Assembly (NCBI GenBank): GCA_903862425.1
Contig: CAIOYC010000020.1
Span: 1-64,000 of the forward strand
Source of the DNA: an uncultured Caulobacterales bacterium
GTDB taxonomy: Bacteria > Pseudomonadota > Alphaproteobacteria > Caulobacterales > Caulobacteraceae
Reading direction: 5' to 3'
DNA length: 64,000 nucleotides
This document shows positions 19,035 to 28,246 of this stretch, piece after piece. A program made the position numbers and the translations under genes. The notes beneath the pieces are model-generated. The model did no database searches and was not told the origin of the DNA. It worked only from the letters and a program-made list of their open reading frames with translations. Within the stretch, counting starts at the first letter, position 1. Each line of letters begins with the position of its first letter.

Positions 19035-19967
19035 ATGATCACCGCCGCCGTATCCGGAGCCGCCTGGGCCGACGCCTTCCTGGAGATGATGGCGGTCGAG
19101 CGCGCGGCGGCGAAGAACACCCTCACCGCCTATCGTCGCGACCTGGAGGACGCCGCCGCCTTCCTGGCCTCACGCGACGGGTTGGGCGGGGCGAGCGCCG
19201 AGGCGGTGGAGGCCTATTTCGCCAGCCTCGGCGAACGCGGCCTGTCGCCCGCCACGGCTTCGCGACGGCGCGCGGCGCTGCGTCAGTTCTATCGCTTCGT
19301 GCTCGGCGAAGGCTGGCGCACGGACGATCCTTCCCGCCGGGTGGATGCGCCGAAGAAAGGCCGCCCCCTGCCCAAGCTCGTCTCCCGCGACGAGATCGAG
19401 CGGATGATCGCCGCCGCCACAGTGAACGGAGACGCCGCGGGTCTGCGCCTCGCCTGCATGATCGAGGTGGTCTATGCGGCGGGCCTGCGCGTGTCGGAAC
19501 TGACCGGCCTCACTGTGCAGGCCGTGGCGCGCGACCCGGCCTTCCTGATGGTGCGCGGCAAGGGCGGCAAGGACCGGCTGGCGCCGCTGAACGCCCCCGC
19601 TCGCACGGCGATCAAGGCCTATCTGGAGGTGCGCAGCCAGTTCCTGCGCCCAGGACCCAAGGGACCGATCGAGAGTCCGTGGCTGTTTCCCTCGCGCACC
19701 GCATCGTCGGGCAAGCTGACCCCCGCCCGCTTCGCGCAGATGCTGAACCAGTGCGCCGCCAATGCGGGCGTGGACCCGGAGCGGGTGTCGCCACACGTGT
19801 TCCGCCACGCCTTCGCCACACACCTCTTAGAAGGCGGCGCGGACCTGCGCGCGGTGCAGATGCTGCTCGGTCACGCCGACATCGCCACCACGCAGATCTA
19901 TACCCACGTGGCGTCGGACCGTTTGCGCGATACCGTTCTGACCAAGCATCCGCTCGCCAAGGGCTAG
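19035..19967 (+). CDS. xerD: Site-specific tyrosine recombinase XerD
   Basis: A 310-residue tyrosine recombinase that acts with XerC at dif to resolve chromosome dimers before division. The catalytic residues are Arg152 (GLRVSEL), Lys176 (RGKGGKDR), His254 and Arg257 (HVFRH), His280 (LLGHADI) and the nucleophile Tyr289 (TQIYTHV). The N-terminal SAM-like DNA-binding domain (NTLTAYRRDLEDA) is intact. A TTG seven codons upstream (19014) could also serve as start. Position beside aroK and size indicate the chromosomal Xer protein, not a mobile-element integrase. Confidence 0.93.
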   Translation: MITAAVSGAAWADAFLEMMAVERAAAKNTLTAYRRDLEDAAAFLASRDGLGGASAEAVEAYFASLGERGLSPATASRRRAALRQFYRFVLGEGWRTDDPSRRVDAPKKGRPLPKLVSRDEIERMIAAATVNGDAAGLRLACMIEVVYAAGLRVSELTGLTVQAVARDPAFLMVRGKGGKDRLAPLNAPARTAIKAYLEVRSQFLRPGPKGPIESPWLFPSRTASSGKLTPARFAQMLNQCAANAGVDPERVSPHVFRHAFATHLLEGGADLRAVQMLLGHADIATTQIYTHVASDRLRDTVLTKHPLAKG

Positions 19968-20021
19968 CACGCGACAGCGGCGAACCTTGCTCCGCAGCGC
20001 TCCAAACCCCATAACCCGGCG

Positions 20022-21403
<1,382 letters not shown>

Positions 21404-21407
<4 letters not shown>

Positions 21408-22405
21408 GTCGACCGCCTACCGAGGAGTTTGTCCCCCTGTCGGATGACGCCGTGCGCGCCGTCGCCGGCCCCCACGGTCGCCATGCCGCCCTGATCGAGA
21501 GCGCCTTCGACGTGCAGGTCGAGACGCCCGGCGGCGGGGTGCGCCTGCGCGGCGATACGCGCGGTCGCGGCCTCGCCCATCGCGCCGTGGACATATTGGC
21601 CAGCCGCATCGAACTCGGCGCGGCGGTGGACGAGAGCGACACGCGCGCCGCCATCGCCGCCGCCCGGGCGCCCGCCAGCAGCGGTCCGGAACCGGCTATC
21701 CCGCCGATCTCCATGCGCCGGGGCGTGGTGGCGGCGAAGACGCGGGCCCAGGGCGCCTATCTCGAAGCGCTGCGCACCCATCCACTGGTGTTCGGCGTCG
21801 GTCCGGCTGGAACGGGCAAGACCTTCCTCGCCGTGGCCTATGGCGCCTCGCTGATGAAGTCAGGCGAGGTGTCTCGCCTGATCGTCACACGGCCCGCGGT
21901 AGAGGCCGGTGAGCGGCTCGGCTTCCTGCCCGGCGATCTCACCGAAAAAGTCGATCCCTACATGGCCCCGATCTGGGATGCCTTGCGCGATCTGATGGGC
22001 GAGGCCGAGGTTGAGCGCATGCGCGAGCCCAACCCCCGCGAAGGCGGACAGGGCGGGGTGCGCCGCGACCGCCGCGCCGTGGAGGTCGCGCCCATCGCCT
22101 TCATGCGCGGCCGCACCTTGAACAACGCCTTCGTCATCGTCGACGAAGCGCAGAACTGCACCCGCGCGCAGATGAAGATGGTGCTAACCCGCCTCGGCGA
22201 AGGCGCGCGCATGGCGGTGACCGGCGATCCCTCGCAGGTGGACCTGCCCAATCGCGCCGACAGCGGCCTAGCCCATGCGGTCGGCCTACTGGAGGGGGTG
22301 GAGGGCGTGGCCGTCTCCCGCTTCGTCGCCTCCGACGTGGTGCGCCACCCGCTAGTGGAACGCATCGTCAAGGCCTACGACGCGGATGCGGCGGGCCTGG
22401 CGTGA
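21404..22405 (+). CDS. phoH: PhoH-family ATPase
   Basis: A 333-residue PhoH/YbeZ ATPase, usually a partner of YbeY in RNA or ribosome quality control. Walker A is [11 protein letters not shown], Walker B is FVIVDEAQN, and the conserved [17 protein letters not shown] and [12 protein letters not shown] segments are present. A KH-like N-terminal region precedes the ATPase. It starts at a TTG overlapping the miaB stop (TTGA). About 14 extra Gly/Arg-rich residues (near 205-225) separate the LMGEAEVER segment from [11 protein letters not shown] compared with E. coli YbeZ. Confidence 0.93.
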
Positions 22406-22905
22406 CACCTGATCAGTGGATCGACGTAGAAGTCGAGGACACCGCTTGGACGGCGGCGTTGCCGAACTGCATCGAAGTGGTCGAAGAAGCGGCGAACGCA
22501 GCCCTATCCTTTGATCCGCTCATCCCCGCCTTCGCGGGGATGAGCGGAAACTTAGAACTCACCCTCCTCCTCACCGACGACGAATCGGTGCGCGACCTGA
22601 ATGCGCGCTTCCGCGGCAGGGACAGCGCCACCAACGTCCTGTCCTTTCCGGCGCCCGAGAGCGCGAGGCCGCATCTGGGCGACATCGCCCTGGCCTATGG
22701 GGTCTGCGCGCGGGAAGCCGAGGCGCAGGGCAAGCCTCTGGCGCACCACCTGATGCATTTGACCGTGCACGGCGTGCTGCATCTGCTAGGCTACGATCAC
22801 CAAACCGACGCCGAGGCCGAGGATATGGAGGGGACGGAGCGCGCCATCCTCGCCACGCTCGACGTCCCCGATCCTTACGCGCAGCCGGCCGCACAACCGG
22901 ACTGA
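22402..22905 (+). CDS. ybeY: Endoribonuclease YbeY (16S rRNA maturation)
   Basis: A 167-residue metal-dependent endoribonuclease needed for 16S rRNA 3'-end maturation and ribosome quality control. The zinc motif H-x3-H-x5-H is seen in HLTVHGVLHLLGYDH, and the family segments LLLTDDESVRDLNARFRG and ATNVLSFP are intact. The GTG start overlaps the phoH stop (GTGA). Residues about 38-50 (DPLIPAFAGMSG) are encoded by a perfect palindromic repeat inserted in frame between the first helix and the next strand, a region that is normally a short variable loop. Confidence 0.95.
   Translation: MTPDQWIDVEVEDTAWTAALPNCIEVVEEAANAALSFDPLIPAFAGMSGNLELTLLLTDDESVRDLNARFRGRDSATNVLSFPAPESARPHLGDIALAYGVCAREAEAQGKPLAHHLMHLTVHGVLHLLGYDHQTDAEAEDMEGTERAILATLDVPDPYAQPAAQPD
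22516..22547. repeat. Palindromic repeat inserted in frame within ybeY
   Basis: CCGCTCATCCCCGC, a CTTC loop and GCGGGGATGAGCGG form a perfect 14-bp inverted repeat (15 bp with the flanking T-A pair). The arm CCGCTCATCCCCGC recurs exactly at both outer ends of the repeat pair at 27174-27267, so this is a member of a dispersed family. It is translated as PLIPAFAGMSG without breaking the reading frame. Confidence 0.85.
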
Positions 22906-22919
22906 CCCGACAAAGGCGA

Positions 22920-23873
22920 ATGCCGAACCCCGACGATCGAAGTCCCGACACGCCCCTGCCCTCCGCTCGCCGGCGGCGCGGGCGCAAGCGCAATGTGGCG
23001 CGCCGCCTGTTCGCGCTCTGGTTCCAGGACCGCACCCCCCATCCCGAACCCGTCTCCCAGGCGGATATGGAGAGCGAGGACGCCGCCGAGCAGATCGTCG
23101 ATCAGGCCGAGGTGTTCGCGACCCTGCGCGTCTCGGACGTGATGACACCGCGGGCCGATATCATGGCGCTGGAGGTGTCCCTGCCCCTGTCCGATGTGGT
23201 GCAGCGGTTTCTCGAGGCCGAGCATTCGCGCATGCCCATCTATCGCGAGACGCTGGATGATCCCCTGGGCGTGGTCCACATCAAGGACCTGTTCAAGCTG
23301 ATCGCGCCCACCGCCACCGAGCCCGAACGAGCGCCCCGCGCCTCGTGGAAGGACCCGGTGCTGCACCGCCTGCGCCGAGACGTGCTGATCGTGCCGCCCT
23401 CCATGCGCGCCTCCGACCTTCTCGTGAAGATGCGCGCCCAGCGCATCCACATGGCCATGGTCATCGACGAGTATGGCGGGGTGGACGGCGTGGTGACGCT
23501 GGAGGATCTGGTGGAGGCCGTGGTCGGCGAGATCGACGACGAGCACGACGAGGCCAGCGCCTCCAACTTCATCAGTCGTCCCGGCGGCGTGATCGAGGTC
23601 GATGCCCGTGCGCCGCTGGACGATGTGGAGAAGCATCTCAACGTCGATCTCGCGCCGGAGGATATCGAAGAGGACGTGGACACCGTCGCCGGTCTGGTGG
23701 TCGCTCTGGCGGGCCGGGTGCCGCAGCGGGGCGAGGTGATCGTCCACCCCAACGGCTACGAGTTCGAGGTGATCGACGCCGACCCGCGCCGTATCCGCCG
23801 CCTGCGCATCCGCCCGCCCCACCAGGCCGAGGATGGGGCCACGCCGGCGCTGACAGGCGAAACCGCCGCGTGA
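22920..23873 (+). CDS. corC: CBS-domain CorC/HlyC-type protein
   Basis: A 317-residue protein with an Arg-rich N-terminus, a CBS pair (about residues 65-205; VSDVMTPRADIM and HMAMVIDEYGGVDGVVTLEDLVEAVVGEI) and a C-terminal CorC_HlyC domain (about 225-300). It lacks the DUF21 membrane region of the homologue at 13196. It is the CorC protein that conventionally lies between ybeY and lnt; a role in magnesium/cobalt handling is by family. It starts 14 bases after ybeY, and its TGA overlaps the lnt start. Confidence 0.92.
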   Translation: MPNPDDRSPDTPLPSARRRRGRKRNVARRLFALWFQDRTPHPEPVSQADMESEDAAEQIVDQAEVFATLRVSDVMTPRADIMALEVSLPLSDVVQRFLEAEHSRMPIYRETLDDPLGVVHIKDLFKLIAPTATEPERAPRASWKDPVLHRLRRDVLIVPPSMRASDLLVKMRAQRIHMAMVIDEYGGVDGVVTLEDLVEAVVGEIDDEHDEASASNFISRPGGVIEVDARAPLDDVEKHLNVDLAPEDIEEDVDTVAGLVVALAGRVPQRGEVIVHPNGYEFEVIDADPRRIRRLRIRPPHQAEDGATPALTGETAA

Positions 23874-25450
23874 GCTTTCCCGGCTGGGTCACGGGTCGCT
23901 GGGGTGCGATCGGCCTGGCGCTGATCGCCGGGCTGGCGGCCGCGCTGGCGCATCCGCCCTTCGGCTTCATCCCCGGCCTGCTCGGTTTCGGACTGCTGCT
24001 GCATCTGCTCGACCGGGCGAACACGGAACGACCGCTGCGCTCGGCCTTTTGGCGCGGATGGCTGGCCGGCTCGGCCTATTTCCTCGTCTGCACCTGGTGG
24101 GTGGGCGAGGCCTTCATGGTCGATGTCGCCGCCCATGGTTGGCAGGCGCCGTTCGCGGTGGGCTTCCTTGCCTGCGGTCTCGGCCTGCTGTGGGGCGCGG
24201 CGGGTGTGGTCTATCGCCGGATCGCGCCGAGCCATGCAGGCCGGGTGCTGGTCTTCGCCGCCGTGTTCGCCGTGTTCGAGTGGCTGCGCGGGCATATCCT
24301 CACTGGCTTCCCCTGGGACCTGCCAGGCGAGGCCTGGCGCGCCGGCGGCTGGGTTAGCCAGAGCGCTTCGGTGATCGGCGCCTATGGACTGAGCCTCGTC
24401 ACCCTGGCCCTGGCAGCCGCCTTCGGCCTGTGGGGTGGAACGGACACGCGTGCGACCAAGCTGGCGGCGTCGGCCATATCCATCGGCGTGCTGATCCTGA
24501 TGGCGGCGCTCGGAGCGGCAAGACTGGCGGGACCGGCGCTCGAGCCCACATCCTTGCGCGTTCGCGTCGTCCAGGCGGATATCGAGCAGACCGACAAGTG
24601 GACGCCCGAATCCTTCCGCGCCATCTTCGACGCCTATACCAGCCTAACCGCCCAGCGGCCGAACGCTGGCGAACCCGTGCCGCAGGTGGTGATCTGGCCC
24701 GAGTCCGCCATTCCCGCCGAGGCCTCCTCCTATCTCGCCGAGGGGACCTGGACCCGTGATGCGCTGATAGCGGCCCTGCGGCCGGGTCAGATCCTGCTGA
24801 TGGGCATTGTTCGCACCGATGGCGTGGGATCGGCCGCGCGGTACTATAATTCGGTGCTGGCCCTGCGACGCGACGCCGGCGGCCTCACGCCGCTGGCCAC
24901 CTACGACAAGCATCACCTGGTGCCGTTCGGCGAATACATGCCCGCCGACGGCCTGATGGGCGCCGTTGGCTTCAAGGCGCTGGTGCATGTGGGCGAGGGG
25001 TTCAGCGAAGGTCCCGCCCCCGCGCCCATGACCCCCGCCGGCCTGCCGCCGCTCCAGGCCCTGATCTGCTACGAGAGCCTGTTCCCGGCCTATGTCGCCA
25101 ACGATCATCCGCGACCGGCCTGGATCGCCAATGTCAGCAACGACGCCTGGTTCGGCAAGACGTCCGGCCCGTGGCAGCACCTGAACCTGGCCAGCTACCG
25201 CTCCATCGAGGAGGGCCTACCTATGGTTCGCGCCACGCCCACGGGTGTTTCGGCCGTGGTGGATGCATTGGGTCGACCTCTCGCCCGGCTCACCCTGGGG
25301 GAGAAAGGTGTCATCGATGCTTACCTGCCCGCCGCCGCTCCGACGACAGCTTATCGCACCTTGCGTGATTGGCCTTTCTGGATAGTTGTATTGACTATAA
25401 TTACAACTTCGACGAGATATATCAACCTGCGCAAGAAAAGAGTGACATAA
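23870..25450 (+). CDS. lnt: Apolipoprotein N-acyltransferase
   Basis: A 526-residue inner-membrane enzyme that adds the third acyl chain to the N-terminal Cys of lipoproteins. An N-terminal region of several membrane helices is followed by a periplasmic nitrilase domain with the Glu278 (WPESAIP), Lys347 (YDKHHLVPFGEYMP) and Cys400 (ICYESLFP) triad, and a C-terminal membrane helix (about 500-518). The GTG start at 23870 overlaps the corC stop (GTGA); a much longer open frame upstream is an artefact. The last 30 codons are unusually AT-rich and appear to contain the promoter of the next gene. Confidence 0.96.
   Translation: MSFPGWVTGRWGAIGLALIAGLAAALAHPPFGFIPGLLGFGLLLHLLDRANTERPLRSAFWRGWLAGSAYFLVCTWWVGEAFMVDVAAHGWQAPFAVGFLACGLGLLWGAAGVVYRRIAPSHAGRVLVFAAVFAVFEWLRGHILTGFPWDLPGEAWRAGGWVSQSASVIGAYGLSLVTLALAAAFGLWGGTDTRATKLAASAISIGVLILMAALGAARLAGPALEPTSLRVRVVQADIEQTDKWTPESFRAIFDAYTSLTAQRPNAGEPVPQVVIWPESAIPAEASSYLAEGTWTRDALIAALRPGQILLMGIVRTDGVGSAARYYNSVLALRRDAGGLTPLATYDKHHLVPFGEYMPADGLMGAVGFKALVHVGEGFSEGPAPAPMTPAGLPPLQALICYESLFPAYVANDHPRPAWIANVSNDAWFGKTSGPWQHLNLASYRSIEEGLPMVRATPTGVSAVVDALGRPLARLTLGEKGVIDAYLPAAAPTTAYRTLRDWPFWIVVLTIITTSTRYINLRKKRVT
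25385..25422 (+). promoter_or_regulatory. Candidate promoter/operator for the XRE regulator inside lnt
   Basis: A TTGACT hexamer at 25391 with an AT-rich -10-like region (GATATA at 25416, spacing longer than ideal) lies inside the 3' end of lnt, about 60 bases before the XRE start. A dyad GTTGTA-N11-TACAAC (25385-25407) covers the -35, as an operator would. The base composition is sharply AT-rich against its surroundings. Autoregulation by the XRE protein is inferred only. Confidence 0.35.
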
Positions 25451-25477
25451 CAACTAGAATCGATAATATGCCTACCT

Positions 25478-25900
25478 ATGAGCGAAGAAGAAGCCCGCAC
25501 ACCCAACCCCGTGGACAAGCACGTGGGTGCGCGAATTCGGGAACGCCGCAAGGAATTGAGCATCAGCCAGGAAAAGCTGGCGGAGCATCTTGGTCTCACC
25601 TTCCAGCAGGTGCAGAAGTACGAACGCGGCGCCAACCGCGTGTCGGCTTCCAAGCTCTGGGAGGTCGCCCAGGCGCTGAAGGTGAACGTCCAGTTCTTCT
25701 ACGAACACATGGTCGCGGCGGGCGGCGAGCCGATCACCGGCGTAGCGGAGGAGTCGGCAGAATTTCGCCACGACTTCATCATGACGCCGGAAGGCACTGA
25801 ACTGGCCAAGGCCTTTCCCCGCATCACCGACCGACGCGTGCGCCGCCAGGTACTGGATCTCGTCCGCGCCCTCGCCGAGAAGGACGACGCGGCCGTCTAG
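25478..25900 (+). CDS. XRE-family helix-turn-helix regulator
   Basis: A 140-residue regulator with an N-terminal lambda-repressor-type HTH (residues about 15-70: RIRERRKELSISQEKLAEHLGLTFQQVQKYERGANRVSASKL in two joined segments) and a C-terminal region ending in RQVLDLVRALAEKD. This size and sequence are typical of the alphaproteobacterial XRE proteins found after lnt in Caulobacterales, where metK commonly follows; here metK is not present. Target genes are unknown. An AT-rich candidate promoter lies in the end of lnt. Confidence 0.9.
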   Translation: MSEEEARTPNPVDKHVGARIRERRKELSISQEKLAEHLGLTFQQVQKYERGANRVSASKLWEVAQALKVNVQFFYEHMVAAGGEPITGVAEESAEFRHDFIMTPEGTELAKAFPRITDRRVRRQVLDLVRALAEKDDAAV

Positions 25901-25931
25901 CCGTTAGTCGCCACGTCGGGTAACTGCGAGC

Positions 25932-26027
25932 TCATAGCTTGCCAAGCACCGCTTGAACAAAGCGACTCATTTCTGGATCCGGTCTGCATTTGATTGCGTG
26001 TCGTAACCCTTCAAGGACCGGGACGCG
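25932..26027 (-). pseudogene. Possible decayed gene fragment without start codon
   Basis: In the 225-base gap between the XRE and LLM genes, the minus strand holds a 31-codon frame with protein-like composition (VLEGLRHAIKCRPDPEM, then SRFVQAVLGKL and stop) but an upstream in-frame stop at 26028-26030 and no good start. Codon use is less GC-rich than in neighbouring genes. It might be the C-terminal remnant of a lost gene; it could also be chance. Confidence 0.2.
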
Positions 26028-26125
26028 CTACGGTAGCTAAGAGCGCCAGCGATACCTTCGACCCTTGGCCGGTCGGCTCTTAACGTGATCGATGCAAGGC
26101 TGGTCGTTCGCGGGGCGATCCCCAT

Positions 26126-27166
<1,041 letters not shown>

Positions 27167-27173
27167 TATAAAA

Positions 27174-27267
27174 CCGCTCATCCCCGCGCAGGCGGGGACC
27201 TAGGTTTAAGCGGCCGTACCGTGCTTGAAGAAAAAGCCTGGGTCCCCGCCTGCGCGGGGATGAGCGG
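27174..27267. repeat. Paired inverted palindromic repeats between convergent genes
   Basis: Two 31-base copies, at 27174-27204 and 27237-27267, are inverted to each other with one mismatch and are separated by 32 bases. Each starts or ends with CCGCTCATCCCCGC and contains an internal imperfect palindrome around GCGCAGGC, giving a REP/BIME-like pair. It lies exactly between the convergent stops of the LLM gene and the acyltransferase, where it could act as a bidirectional terminator or stabilise mRNA ends. Confidence 0.88.
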
Positions 27268-27285
27268 TGTCTGGGCTGGAGCCGG

Positions 27286-28062
27286 TCAGGCCGCGCCTTG
27301 GTCAGCCTTCTTCTCATGATCCGGAACGGTGAGCACGGCCGCGACCACCGGTGTGCCGCGCGCCTCGGCGACGAGTTCGGCGGTGCGCTTCTCCACCGCC
27401 TGGGTCAGGGCGGCCATGAAGGCGTCCTTGTCGTCGCCGGGGGTGATGGGGTCGAGGAATTCCAGCACCGCCGTGCCGGGATGCTTGGTCCAGTTCTCCT
27501 GCGGCCAGAACAGGCCGAGGCTGGACGCGGCGGGCACCACCGGAAGACCGAAGTCGCGGGCCATGTGGTAGACGCCGGACTTATAGCGGTAATACTGCCC
27601 TACCGGGGCCAGCGCCCCCTCCGGATAGATCAGGATGCGGCGGCCCTCGGCATTAGCTTCGGCGGCGGTGCGGCTCAGGGCCTCGCGCGCCTCCGCCCCG
27701 CCGCAGTGGTCCACCACGATGGCGCCGAGCTTCTTCAGCACGGTCTTGAACAGGGGAAACCGCTCCAGATGGTCGCCGGTGACGATGGCCAGATCGTCGA
27801 ACTGGGCATAAGCGGAGAACCCGTCCCCGTATGAGGCATGCTTGGGCGCGAGGATGAAGCCGCCGGCGGGCAGGCGCTCCTTGCCGCGCACTTCGAGCTG
27901 GATGCCCGCCAGATTGCGCATGGCCCAGGTCATCCGCCGCACATAGCGATAGACCACCATCCGCACCGCATCGCGCCCCGGTACGAGCGCCGCCAGCGCC
28001 GCGGCGAGGGTGTAGAAGACCGAGATCAGCCCGAAGGCGAGATTGAAGGCGAGGCTGCGCAT
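27286..28062 (-). CDS. 1-acyl-sn-glycerol-3-phosphate acyltransferase (PlsC type)
   Basis: A 258-residue membrane acyltransferase of the PlsC/LPLAT family, expected to acylate lysophosphatidate in phospholipid synthesis. An N-terminal membrane helix is followed by the acyl-acceptor block, here APKHASYGD: the family motif H-x4-D is kept as His-Ala-Ser-Tyr-Gly-Asp. The glycerophosphate-binding block is ILIYPEGALAP. The ATG at 28062 is preferred to upstream starts. The C-terminal 30 residues are Lys/Ala-rich. It lies downstream of dnaE2, separated by two hairpin repeats. Confidence 0.88.
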   Translation of the reverse strand: MRSLAFNLAFGLISVFYTLAAALAALVPGRDAVRMVVYRYVRRMTWAMRNLAGIQLEVRGKERLPAGGFILAPKHASYGDGFSAYAQFDDLAIVTGDHLERFPLFKTVLKKLGAIVVDHCGGAEAREALSRTAAEANAEGRRILIYPEGALAPVGQYYRYKSGVYHMARDFGLPVVPAASSLGLFWPQENWTKHPGTAVLEFLDPITPGDDKDAFMAALTQAVEKRTAELVAEARGTPVVAAVLTVPDHEKKADQGAA

Positions 28063-28131
28063 GCAGGGCTCACGGTAACGGCGCACCGACCGGCGCCGGG
28101 CCAAGCTTGAGCACGGGGCGCGGCGGCCGGC

Positions 28132-28183
28132 TAGAGCCCTTTCCGATCTGATTGACTCAATCAAATCGGATAAAAGGGCTCTA
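28132..28183. repeat. Hairpin repeat 1 (TAGAGCCCTTT type)
   Basis: A near-perfect inverted repeat of about 24 bases: left arm starting TAGAGCCCTTTCCGAT and right arm ending AAAGGGCTCTA, with a two-base insertion in one arm. It lies between dnaE2 and the acyltransferase and is followed after 10 bases by a second element of the same design. Many such AGAGC-ended intergenic palindromes are known in alphaproteobacterial genomes. Confidence 0.75.
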
Positions 28184-28193
28184 ATCTAAAAGT

Positions 28194-28246
28194 TTAGAGC
28201 ATTTTTCGATCCGATAACCGCCCACACTTATCGGAAAATGCTCTAA
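28194..28246. repeat. Hairpin repeat 2 (TTAGAGCATTTT type), overlapping the dnaE2 stop
   Basis: The left arm TTAGAGCATTTTTCGATCCGATAA and right arm TTATCGGAAAATGCTCTAA (shown 5' to 3') pair with a five-base bulge and a loop of CCGCCCACAC. Its right end covers the dnaE2 stop codon (28243-28245), so it is transcribed with dnaE2 and may serve as its 3' end or terminator. It shares the TAGAGC end and CCGAT core with the neighbouring element. Confidence 0.75.

Noticed and set aside
22018-22080. Frameshift in phoH
   Set aside because: The extra Gly/Arg-rich stretch keeps the frame open and both flanks are in the same frame with good family similarity, so it is an insertion, not a frameshift.
23345-23869. 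N-terminal extension of lnt inside corC
   Set aside because: It is a different frame of corC; the GTG at 23870 with GTGA coupling gives the normal Lnt length.
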